From the NCBI GenBank assembly GCA_030141605.1, contig JAQGDQ010002379.1:250001-314000 (forward strand): a DNA stretch of 64,000 bases. The letters run 5' to 3'. The DNA comes from Tubiluchus corallicola (taxonomy: Eukaryota > Priapulida > Priapulimorpha > Priapulimorphida > Tubiluchidae). The notes below the pieces were generated by a model. The model was not told the DNA's origin. It did no database searches and saw only the letters and a program-made list of their open reading frames with translations. Below, one piece after another: positions 36,201 through 48,400 of the stretch (positions are counted from its first letter, which is position 1; each line of letters begins with the position of its first letter). Both the position numbers and the translations under genes were made by a program.

Positions 36201-39200
36201 TCAGTAAACTAATCGCAAACAATCGGTACATCTTTGTACTGCATGCATATTAAATGAGCACATTCAATACTCAAAATAAATAACTTTGATTAATACTGTT
36301 TTTACCTTCAGCAAATCAACAATGGATGACTTATCAAATGGCTGTGGTGGATTGGATGGAAGATCCATTAACAAATATCCATTCTCTTTCTTCTGCACAG
36401 TTAAAGGTCCACTCTTTGTTTCAAAAGTAAGTGAAGGGGATGTATTACCTATTTATAAAAAAATATTTAAAAACTGAACAATGTGATGTGCACCAGCTAT
36501 ATTCTTGAGGTGTTACTTTTGAGATTTCAGTATAAATGGATATAAACATATTGTGTAATTATGAAGATGACGATGATGATGGTGATGATGATGAGATGAT
36601 AACGATGATGGTGCCAACAGTTAAAAGGGCAATCACTTAGACACTGATGTTACCTGTTTCTATCAAATAAGGTGGTACAACACAGCACATGTATCACAAT
36701 CTACTGAAATATTGATGAACTTACAGAAGCTGACATATATTTAGCATTACCAATTGAGAAATATAATACAGCAGCAGTAGCCAGAGTTGCATGGCCACAG
36801 AGAGGAACTTCATTAGTAGGAGTAAACCAGCGCAATCCAAAATGGCTGCCATGCTGAAAATCATTGCTTCCAGGTTGACTTAACAATTTTACAAATGCAG
36901 TTTCCGATATGTTCATTTCGCTTGCAATACTTTGCATCACCTCTTCTGATAAGTCATCGTGAGCCTAGAAACGACATATACACAAATAAAAACAAACAAA
37001 TAGCAAGGAATCTATTTATGATCTACTATCCGATAATTTTTTTATTGCCTTTGTTTCTTTTTTTATTGGGTAGCCAGACTATAACAATTTCAGTAGTAAT
37101 TATAGGGTCAGGTAAAATTTCTTGTTATTGTAAGAGTGCTTTGTCACTGCAATAATTACGTCCACTGTGTAAGACTGTAAGGTGTCCAAAGTTGATTTGA
37201 GGATTGGCTGTTTGGAAGGTCAGCACTCCGCTCAGTCCTTTTCACTATTAATAATTATTTCATGATTACTGATTAATGATACTGAATAAGAGGGTCGCAC
37301 TCTAGTTAAAATTTTCAGATAATGCAAAGTTGTACAATCCAATTAACTCTGCAGCGGATTCCCTAATTTTACAGAATGACATTCAGTAATGGAGTAGGTT
37401 AAGTAATGACTGACAATGTTATTTAATGTTGATAAACGTGAGGAAATGCATTGGGGTTTACAGAATCTTAAAAGAAATTACATCATGAATGGAAGCAGAA
37501 TAACTCTTCATAGTACAGATAGTAAAAGCAATATTGGTGCGATAATAACATTAAACTTGAAATTTTCCCAGCAATGTATTGTCGCTGTCAAAAAAGCAAA
37601 TAAGAATTTGGGGACGTTTCTAGAAAGAAAGAAATTCTTTTGAAATCACACATTGCTTTGGTTAGGCTTCATTAAAATTAGAATGTTAATTTTTTTCCCT
37701 TTTGGTAAAAAATAATAGTATAATATAACTGTAATGATTAAAATAAAATGTTAATATAACATTATAATTAATTATTGGTTGCTATGTATGGGTAAAGGGG
37801 TGACAAATGAACATAAGTTTATTAGACCACGGAAATGGAATAAATTTGATTGTTCCATTCTATAAACAAACCTTATATATAACCCCCGATAATATCTTTT
37901 AATCATAATTACATATCAATATAATATTGATATTCTTAAATAGTGATATTTGTGCTATTTTTCTGGTTTTAATCATGATTAAAAGATATTAGAATAATAA
38001 AAGATTATAAAATACTGACCAAGAAAGAAAACATTTTGCATAAATGTAGATGACAATAAAACTTTTTAAAAAGCGGTAACATTTTGACATTTGTAAATTT
38101 TCATTTCTGTGATAGCAAAATAAATGGAATGGTAATTTGTCTACCATGGTGACTGCCACACCAAGCCTAGTAAAGTTTAAATTTTTAAATGAAGATTATT
38201 TTGTGGAAAAATACGGGGTTTCTAGAAGTGTGCCTGCTTAACTCCTAATCATTACAGCACAACATGCTGCAAAAGGGATGATAACATTAATAATAAAATT
38301 AACAGCACGATGAATGACAAACTTCCTTACTTGCGAAGTCTAAGACCTAGCCATAACACAGTTATTGACGGTCGCTCCTCAACAATTTCCGAAATTGAGG
38401 TGTCAACTGTTTCATTATTAAAGTAAATACCCAGACATTTTTTATCAATATGAAAATCAACAACTTAAGCAGAAAACGAAATATTGTAATCAAATTCCAG
38501 CATTTTTATCCATGGCAGTCAGGTGAATTAATTAATGAAACGTGTTAAATCTCATTTTAAACGTGTTGAACACTTGCGGTACAGTTTCTACACTCTCCAT
38601 GCTTCACCTGCGTGTGGTGAATAACGTTGTGGCAGGATGAGGGCGGTCATCCGAAAAGTATTATTGTATGCCGGTACAGGTCTGCATTTACTGGCTGGCG
38701 AACTGCCGCGTGTTAAACTGTTGAAAGTACAGCAGTTTATTTTCATGTTGTGTAACTTTTTCGTATGTTATACGTGTGCAAATACCCAGAATTTGTGTAG
38801 CAGAGGATGTAGTAAAGCAACAAGCGATGATGACAGTCTTTTTAAGTCTACTGCCATGACGTCATCAGTGCATAGCCGCCCGAGCGCTGAATTGCGTGTA
38901 TAAAGCAATTGGCATAAGTAAAATCGAGCAATTATTTATCTAATTACTTAATTATTTTCGAAAAGCGATAAGAATATCATTTCAACACATCATCCTTAAA
39001 CTTTTGCTAAAAATTGCTGATGAGGCTGGGCTTTTACTTTAAGTGAATTCCAAGGGCCCACAACACGAGAAGCGAAGAAATGGGCTCTCATGTTAGTGCG
39101 AGAGCATTGTACAAATAATTTAGAATTGTCCATGTGAATCATGCAGTGGTCTAGAAAAAAATTTGTTGCTACACAAATTGGAACTATCACTAATGACTTT

Positions 39201-39962
39201 TTAACAGGTAATAAGATCTATAGTATCACGGCGTTGTTCAAGCAAAGATACAAAGTCAGGTTGAATATCAGAGGCCAGAGTAATACACCTCCATTCAGTT
39301 CTTTCTAAAGCATTTTTAAAGGTGACATAAGGTGAGTGACATTGTCATACCATTGCTCAATTTCAGACAAGTCTGCTTGTAAGATCTCTTGATCAGAGGA
39401 ATTTCTAATTGGACGGTAAGGCTTTATATCATCAAAAACAGCGGTATACGTGTGTCAGGGGATACACAATCAGTAACATCATTGACAAAAATAAGAAAAC
39501 AATTGGGTCCTGACAAAGTCCCTTGAGGAATGCCACTGGTTATATTTCTCCAGAAAGTGGTTACACCATTTAAACCCATTCTTCGCTGTTTGTGTGTTAG
39601 AAAATATTGAAACCATTGGAGTAGTTTCCCTCTTATACCTGCAAATTCCATTTTTAACACGAGACGACGAAGAGGAACAAAATCAAATGCTTTTCTAAAA
39701 TCAATATATAGAATATCAATTGATGGGAGAGAAGGTGCATCAAAGAATTGCGACCAGTCATTTAGGCATTCAAGACTTGTTACAGTGGAACGTTGTGGTA
39801 ATCAGCCATGACAAATCTATCCATGTTCAAAATAATGGGGGTAGCTGCAAAGGTGAGTGAGTTATTATTATTGACCTTGTTTTCCTTATTCAGGCAAACT
39901 GCTGCAGGATTTCCAGAAAATGGGTAACTTGTAAATGCATCGACGGTAAATAACGACAACAT
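32203..39962 (-). CDS. PBLD: PhzF/phenazine biosynthesis-like domain protein (PBLD-like), complete, 6 exons
   Basis: Cytosolic PhzF-superfamily isomerase-like enzyme; the animal member's natural substrate is not established. Exons: 39962-39876, 36964-36751, 36448-36306, 35310-35222, 33757-33522, 32324-32203 (stop), all in phase, giving 296 aa (human PBLD 288). Key family motifs are present: N-terminal VDAFT..PFSGNPAAVC, NISETAF with the presumed catalytic Glu50, GLRWFTPTNEVPLCGHATLA (72-91), and GIPEDPVTGSAH (228-239), then CSKRGGDL and a VVVEG-type final strand. The start at 39962 fits the family N-terminus, although the frame stays open upstream to about 40193. The exon 1 donor (AAG before GTCAAT) is not ideal but gives the expected spacing to exon 2. 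The gene is head-to-head with calcineurin A and converges on the SRPBCC gene. Intron 1 (2.9 kb) holds two LINE fragments. Confidence 0.96.
33209..33246. repeat. (TA)n microsatellite
   Basis: Pure TA tract with one break in PBLD intron 5. Confidence 0.9.
36565..36612. repeat. (GAT)n-rich imperfect microsatellite
   Basis: GATGACGATGATGATGGTG-type repeats in PBLD intron 2. Confidence 0.75.
37310..37660 (+). mobile_element. CR1-like LINE reverse-transcriptase fragment in PBLD intron 1
   Basis: Reads FSDNAKLYNPINSAADSL (a worn form of the FADDTKLY motif), then LQNDI, and after a frame change LFNVDKREEMHWGLQN, DSKSNIGAIITLNLKFSQQC and AVKKANKNLGTF. These are the typical LINE sequences just after polymerase motif C. 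Stops and frameshifts are present. Confidence 0.85.
38990..39815 (-). mobile_element. LINE reverse-transcriptase fragment, internally deleted, in PBLD intron 1
   Basis: From 39815 downward on the minus strand: RSTVTSLECLNDWSQFF, LYIDFRKAFDFVPLRRLV (motif A), GIRGKLLQWFQYFLTHK, SGIPQGTLSGPNCFLIFVND (motif B), then a worn YRPIRNSSDQEILQADL and finally RTNMRAHFFASRVVGPWNSL near the 3' end. The part between is shortened and broken. It lies 60 bp from PBLD exon 1. Confidence 0.9.
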
Positions 39963-40443
39963 TCTCAACTTAATTAAGGAAAAGCTACGTGAAATAAACA
40001 TTAGCACAAAAACAACGTATGAAAGGCGCAGACATTTTGTAATTGGCTTCTTGTACAGTGCTGCCGCAAAGAAAAATGCGGAGAAAACCAAAAATGCGCA
40101 GTGCATCAACCAGGAGCGGGGAGAATGTAGATTAGCCGTGTTAGGTGTTAGTTTTATCGTTATTCGTGTTACAAGTTGGTCAGATTTTATCAATTCGATG
40201 ACTTTAGGTAACTTAAATTATCCTACTCGCTGTGATTTACTGCACCAAGTGTGATTCTAGAAAGCACTTGTAAAACAGTAAGTCGATTCTTTAAGTGACG
40301 CTGTTGTTATCTCAGTTGGACAGATGCGCCATTTTCATCTTCATTTTAGTGTAACTGATTACTGAACCGTGAAATTTTAGGGATTTGTATAATTGGCGGC
40401 ATATGAAACCCAACCATCGAGAAGGCAGGTGACTTTCACGAAC
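39963..40443. promoter_or_regulatory. divergent promoter interval between PBLD and calcineurin A
   Basis: The two start codons lie 481 bp apart on opposite strands, so the transcripts must start within or very near this interval or share it. No TATA box is obvious. The stretch around 40060-40130 is relatively GC-rich for this window. Compact head-to-head spacing suggests a shared promoter, but start sites are not visible from sequence. Confidence 0.5.
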
Positions 40444-42411
40444 ATGGCGAACATAAGTGACAAGTTGCCATGTGCGGAAAGGATAGTAAAAAGTAAGTAT
40501 AATTATTAATGTTTTTTCGATTTGCAGTTGAATGTACAGTTGTACCTCGTACGCTGCACGTAGCTACATGCTGTAGAAATGTATATATTTATTTAGCTGA
40601 GACGGGTTTATTTATATTAGGCACAGCTAAGCATAACACTTCGAGTTTTTCAATTTAAGATTGTGATTGCTAAATAAAATGTGAACTTTGGTGAGTTAAA
40701 GCGTAAACCAATTTTTGCTATATCAAAGTTCACAGTTATAGTAAACTAAAGTGAAACAAGTTGGAGACAGCTGCCTTTTTATATATAGGAATTTCTGGTA
40801 TTCATTTTTCATTGAATAAAGAAAATTTAAATTAATGCCCAAAAGAATGGATGATTTAAAATGTCTGTAGTCACATCATATTGTCCACTAATTAAGTGCT
40901 TGAATTTTTTATCTAATAATGACCGGTTAACCTTAGCTATTTTAGGCCTAGACGTCAAAGCAAAATTAAGTCCAAGTAAAAAAAGTAAAAAAGAAACATT
41001 CTTTCTTAAAAATAATAATGTTAGATGTTATAAGTGGAGGAATGGATGTTAAGAAGTATTAAGTTAAAGAGTTAGAGAGATATTTTAGTAGATTGAACAT
41101 TGTCATTGTTCTTTATACATGTGAATGAACGTTACCCTGGATACATCTGCATACTGATTTCTTGTAAATTATGCATTAGCAGTGCTGCATCATAGTGCAT
41201 ATAGCCGCAGTGGTTACTGTTTAGCAGGATAGCTGCATTGATGATTGCAAATTTATGCAGGCAAACCTTTCTTGTGTTAAAAAAACTGCTTTGGTCATGT
41301 CACATTGTGAAACATCATGAAAGATGTTTGTAAAAAAATGTGGTTGCAAAAAGTTGCAAAATAAACCATAGACTGAGGCTAGCCCCTCAATGTATGTTTC
41401 CAATGGATGTATCCTAAATATGCATCCTCTTTTCAGTACTCGTGTTGTTGTTGGTTTTTTCTTTTTCTTCGTAGGCGCTGTACATGAAAAAAGGCTTAGG
41501 CTTCGACTCTTAAAAGCAGATCCAATAAATTGTTTGGTTTGGGTTGATACTAGAGAATATCATGAATAGACTAATAAAGTTGGATTTGTCGTATATGACA
41601 TGTCTAAGATGGTGATGTTGATGTCATGTTCACAGAAAGCTATTTGAGGTTGTACTATACCTAAACTAATGTAGCGAAATTTTTCAGAGTGAATCCATAG
41701 TTCTTCTATGAGTGCTATAATGACGGTTATAATTAATGATCAATGTTAGTCAAAGTGTAGCTATCATCAAGCCTCTTGTCTGGAAGAAAGTTCTTAAAGG
41801 TTCTCAAAGCTTACTAGCTTCGCAAAATCTTATTTTGGTACTAGGCATTATAATACATGTTTAAAACTATTAGCTACAAGTTTTGTGCATGCCCTAAGTA
41901 TTTTTAAGTGAGTAGTCATAAAACTTTAAATTGGCAATAGCAATAAGTGTTTGAAAAAGTTTTGTATTAAAGTAGCAGTTTTGTTAGTTGCAGTGTTAAT
42001 GGTAGAGGCAGTAGCAAATAGCAATAGCAGTAATAATAAGAAGGCTAAACTCCGCAAAAAAGTTAGCGCATAACCCACGATGACAAACTACACCACACCC
42101 ACCACACCACGCCACCCACACCCACTACATCATACCGTACCCCCCATGTCACACCCGCAAAACCGTCACTTTAACACGTTACTATACTAATACTAATACT
42201 ATACTACTATACAAATACTCTACTATACTATTTACTATCTATTGTGTGTTTCCTGTAGGCAGTACAGCCATAGCCATTAGCCAATGTTTGTGTCCATCTC
42301 TGTGAATGGTCTATTCCATGTCATTCAACTGCTTTTCCTAGCTTCACATAGTTATCCCAATTTGCCTGAAGCCTTGTTTTTTATTATATGCATATATATA
42401 TATATATGCTT

Positions 42412-42455
<44 letters not shown>

Positions 42456-45400
42456 TATACTATATACTATATATATATATGCTTGACTATATATATATAT
42501 AGTTGAATGACATGGAATATATATACATATAATATTATATTCTGTAAATGCAAAATTATTAATATTAATTTATTTATTAGCCACAGTTGCTTGGCAGGTA
42601 GTTTTTAAACATTTTTGTGATAGTATGTGTACTTAAATACAATTCTATCAACCGTAGGAGCTGGCGTACAAAATATTTCAAAGTTAAACCAAAATAAAAA
42701 AGAATAAAAATTCGTTTCAAAGTCAAATTCAGAAAAATTTGTTAACCCGAAGTAAAAAAGAGATATTTTGGAGATTTTTGTAAAATCACATACGTGAATA
42801 TTGGCATCTTCGGGACACAAATAGCCTTCTGGTTTGTTTAATGGTCTGAGTCACACTGGTATTCATGACATAGATTAACTTACAAAATCACACGTGAGAA
42901 TGACGATATGATACTTTTTGCCTAAATTTTGTTATTTTAGAAAAGTTAAATATTCGTGTTTCTCGTGTCATTTTACACTGTGCAGTATGTAGCTGTGCTA
43001 TGAGGAAGTGTAAATAATACACATATGATCACACCACTATGAAGCACAAGGGTACATGGCCTCTTCGTTTGGAAATCGTGTTATTACTGTCTAATATAAT
43101 ACTTTGGTCTTTTAACCTTTAGATTTTGAAAGTCGATAAATGAATCTTTTGCATTTTCAGTTTATTAAACTTCACCTTATTGTTAGTAGTTTGGCTGCAA
43201 GGGCAAAAAGAATTTATGCATGCTTTACTTTTATTATAAATGATTTTTACAATTGTAACTCCAGACTTCCACACTTAATGTTAGGGATTTAAAAAATAAG
43301 TCTTTAAAATAGTATGAATAGCGTCTTAAATGATACAAGGCTGTGAGTTCAAGTTTTAATTTGAATTTGTTAAATTTTGTGATTGACATTCATAAAATTT
43401 AGTCATGTGCTATAAAATTGTTCATAAAGAGCTATATCTAAATGTTGACAAACTTGTCAACAAAACCAAAAGTAACCATTCGCTCAAACTCTTTGTTAGG
43501 CGTACTGCAAAAAAAGCTTTTGCTGACTTTTTCTCGAACAAGGTTGTCCCTATCTGGAATAGCTTACCCGCACAACTAAATGGATTTCCACTTGTAACAG
43601 CACAGACCCAAAACATTTTAAAACTAGGTTAGATGCTGTGGACTTAATTGGATTTTTGCTTTTTGATTGGCTCTTATAAGCAAGTAATTCAGCCTCTGAG
43701 CGTCTCCCCAACATCATAAATTCGATGATTTTTTTATGTAAACACTTGCTTTTTAATTATGGTTTGTGTGTGATGTGAAAATAAATTAAATTAAAATTTA
43801 AAAAATTAAAACTCTTTTATACTTTCAAAACTGCATGAAATTTGCATGTAGTTTATTGCCACCAGGCAGCTGTTATATGTAGTTTTAAATCTGTATGTAA
43901 TCGTTATATTAATTAATTTTAGCGGCAATGTCACAAAAAGTGCTTTGATTACCCATATATAGTGTTCTGCTAATGGACCGTAGTGCTAGTGAACCAAAAA
44001 AATCGATTTTTTGCATAGGATAAGTGATTTTAAATGAACCAATGACGTGGTTAAATGAACAGCAAATTCCGAAAAAATGATAAGGGAAAAAGATTACTGT
44101 ATTACCATAGTTCATGAATGACACTTGGCTGATGGGGGCCCATGTACTGAAGCCGTCATATGTACAGCAGGCAGCTAGGTTCTATTTTGGGTTTGCGGTT
44201 TCTGCCCTGTTTAACATCATTAGGCTGAAGATTTTCACAGCATCCCATGACCTACGCGTCTTAGTCGTGAAATTGTATGCCAGGGTGAGAAATTGTCGAA
44301 TCAAAATCTGAAGTTTAATTTGATTTATTTGTTGCTAGCTACTCATTAGAAACTCAGGACTTACAAGCGCTGCTGCAATTATGCTATGTGATTAAATTTA
44401 TGCAGGGTACCAGAGGCTGGACATCCTTTTACCACATCAGATATGTGAAGACCCTTTCAAAAACGTCAGCATTTGAATAATGTACAACTATGAATATTGC
44501 TCTAAATATGATAGACATTTAGGATAACTTAGCTTAAACTGTGTGCTTTATTTGTAGTGTAAAGCTTTTAAATCAGTCTTAAAATTTTTCAAATGGTCTA
44601 CTCTTAAACTTTCTACCAACTAACGCTACCTGAATAACAAGATTGAAAATCACAAATGTATAAAAAAAAGTTTTCTATTTTGAGCTGTCTCCCTGATAAT
44701 GCAATATGTAAAGTGAACCAATATCAGTCTTCTTCAACATAAGAAGTTGAGTATTTTTCTTATGACAAAAATTTCTGCAGAAATCAGACTGCGAGAGTTT
44801 ATAAACCATTAACTTTAAGTTTTTTAATGTATGACTTCACTAACTTATGTGACCATTTAGTAAATTTAAATTAAAAAAACGTTAAAGAAATTAAAATGTA
44901 GATCCACTGAATAAAAAATCCCACAGTTAAAAAACAAGGAAAAGGTAAGTTCTAAGCACAACGTTTCGAAAAAAATTCTTTTTTGTACCTTTGTATTCAC
45001 CTAAAAAACTACTATAGTGGTTCGAAACGTCACGCACTTTCTTTGTTCTTTCTTGTTTTTTCTTATTTTTTTTGGTCACTGTCGCAGTTCTTGTTACTAA
45101 GAATACTATTGCATATATTGATAAATTCGGTACATTTTTTTCCACAATAGGGGCCATTATAGGGCTATATACCAGCTAAAAATTAAACACAATTTACACA
45201 GAGTAAAATATTTAAGGCCTTTTTTGATCATGAATTTTCCGTGCCATAAATGTTCTCATTGACTTTAGGTTACATTTTTAACATTATTGCTCATCTTGAA
45301 AACGTGAACATAATAAATTAAATTTAAGCCACCTCTAATCTCCTCGTCACCCGTGGCCCGCATGTGACCTTCTCTTGGCTGAGTTAATGGACTAAGAAAA

Positions 45401-48400
45401 CAATCCGACAGGAGATACACAAACTCTGAGGTTTGAAAAACTTATGGCTCGTTTTTTCCTTCTTAATTTTAAAATTGGAAAGTTGGTTTCCGCATGTTGG
45501 AAATAAATGCCATGTGTTTCAGGGAAAAGTATAAATTATCCTACGCAAGGTGCTTATTTTCGAGCATCGATCAATACAAAAGCGGAATACGGTCAGAAAA
45601 GACACTTTTTGTCAGAAACACTGTATCTAGCTTTTGCTTTTAAATTCTGAGCTTAGCTATGGGCGCTATACTTGTACATACCTTTTCCATCATAAATACT
45701 GTACATGTGGATAGCATATTCTCTTTTTAAATTTTGGCTTGCCGTTTAAATTTACATTAGCCGGTGTTACTGTATGTGTAAATTACGTGTACAGAATGGC
45801 ATACTGTAAATGTGACGAAAGGGACTACTGTACAACTTAGTCTGTATTTACTAATTTTAGTTACCAGTAGTTTAAAAAATCGCATGTTTTACTCTAGAGC
45901 TTTTTTAAAAATGTTTAAACCCGGTTGGACTAATGTTCTCATTTTAGTTTACTGTTGCATCTTATAATAGAGCTCGTTTTTGATGCTAAATAGAACTCAT
46001 GCTTGCCCCGAATTAGACTATTTCTCTGTTTTGTAGATTTTTGCAGTAGTGGAACTTCGTAGAAATATTAATGGTCTCTTAGGAACGCATCAGTTAGACT
46101 AATGTTCTGCCAATATCCATTCCTCCAACGTTGTGCAGTTACTTAAACTTACTTTCCATATGTTTTAAAACCCCCAAGGAAACAAATTTACCCATCTATC
46201 TTCAACTTGCTTGCCGCTAGCTCCGGGTAGGAGTACGCTTTAATGATAACTGCTGTCTACCCTGTCTACGGGTCTAACTTTATGATTCTGTACTGCATAA
46301 CAAAGTTGCATATATTGAATTGTCAGTTCCGTCTGTCTGTCTGTCCGTCAGTCACTACTTTTTCTCGGCCGTGGAGTAATGTAGGTTATCTATACCTCGC
46401 ACGGACATAGGGCATCATTCAAGCTGTTAGTTTTTCAATCAATCGGTGTAGTTTTGAACTTTTGACGCATAACAATTATACGGTATAATAAGAATATTTT
46501 TATCGCTATAATAAGCTGCGTACCGCGACTATAGGTTTATTGGTCATATATGTTTGTTTGTATCTGTACGTCATGCGTCTCTAGATGTCTATACTTTCTA
46601 TACGTCTATATGTATCTGTACGTTTATCAGTATCTGGCCATTTTTTTACGTAATTAACCGTCAAGTAACATTGAAGGATATCACCTCGCGCAGTGGAAGG
46701 GCATCTTTCAAGCGCGGAGCCGACTACAGAAGTTTCGGTCCTAAACATCTATCTGTCTCTTTGTCTGTCAGTCTGTTACCACTTTCGCTCGCTCCCGAGT
46801 AATCTAAAAAGTTGAAACGTCTTACAACTGTAGGGCATGGTTCAACCTCGTATACATACTGTAAATTTTGGGGTCAGTTGGCACAGCTTTCTTGAAGATT
46901 TGTGTATAGCAAAGTTCTGTAACTATCGCTCAAGTGTACGTGATCGAGTGACAACTAAGTGAATTATGATTCATTATAAGCATCAGATAACAACAATCAC
47001 TAACATATGTTATGCAGAAAACATATTTTTGTGACAGCCTCCATGTACGTAAACCCGCAGGATATGATGGTAGTCTGTGGTTTTTCAAAGCCTTCAAGTA
47101 TACCTGTATCTGAATTTAGATCTTTGTTTGAAGTTTTAAGTTTTTAAATCCACACGCATTGTAACTCGGACACGTTTAAAGTTTCTTCTATTAAAAATTC
47201 AAATTAGAATTCTGGCCAAATTAGAAATTTAGTATCATTTTAAGTGTCATTGGAGAATATACATCTTTGAAATTGTCTCAGAATATATCGACCTCGTCAT
47301 GGCAACTATGTCCCTTTACTTAAGTTACTTTAGTTAAGATTCTGCTTATAGCAGAATCTTCTTGATTTTTTAATTTAGTTTGAGTTTAATATTATAAAAT
47401 GCAAAAAAGTGCAAATTATATTTTTTTATTTTCCTGCAAGTTATGTATGTTTTGTTTTGAGATTAAAATGATAATCTTTACGAATTTACCATCATATGCA
47501 TACGTCTGTATTCTGACAGCACAAGTTTCCTTACCATCATTTTGCATTTTACTGCAGTTATAGTTTCATAGTAGACTGTTTGAGGATATCATATCCAGAA
47601 CTTTCCAGAAATTTATTTTATGTCTATTCTCTACCGAACGTGCAAAACAGATGTGAAAAAAATCTGCCAAAGGACTGGAAAGATGTTCTTAAAACTACTC
47701 TGCCCTGTTATTAATAAGGTTCCCTTGTATACAAAAAGGATACTGTCAGAGCTTAAATTAAAACACTTGTAAAAATTTACTATAACCATTTTAAAGTTAT
47801 CCGAATAATTACTTTTGTCATTACTGTTACAGACAAGAGGTGTGCAATACAACCTATAAACATCAAGCAGTGTCATAAACGAATGGTCTCATAAAATATA
47901 TTTTTGTCCCTTGCTATAAAAATCTGGTCATATTTTTGTACAAATGCAACCTTTTTATAAGTTGAACTGGTTTTCACGTTTGTTAGGCAGTGTTTGCATC
48001 TGTCATGCATCTTGAATGGACGTAGCTCATTTACGAGGAAGGACGAAAACATATCACATTGTAGAAATGTAATGGTAATAAAAATAAATGAGATGTGACA
48101 CTTCATTGCTCAGAAGAAGATTCTGTTTCAGAACTATAGAGAAATTTTGGGCAATAACAGGAATGACAAGGTAACAGCAATGACTAGTGAGGTAACAGTA
48201 CAACAAGAATGACACATATACACACTATATAAGCAACAACAAGTGTTTTATTAAATCTTCGTAACTGTTTGACAAGAACAGAAAAAATACAGCTTTTAAA
48301 TTTTTTATAAAAAGAACAATATCCATAAAAAACTCACTATATAATAAATTTTAATTTGAAAATCCGTCGTTTCTGCTATGCTCTAGCAATCTTTGTCAGG

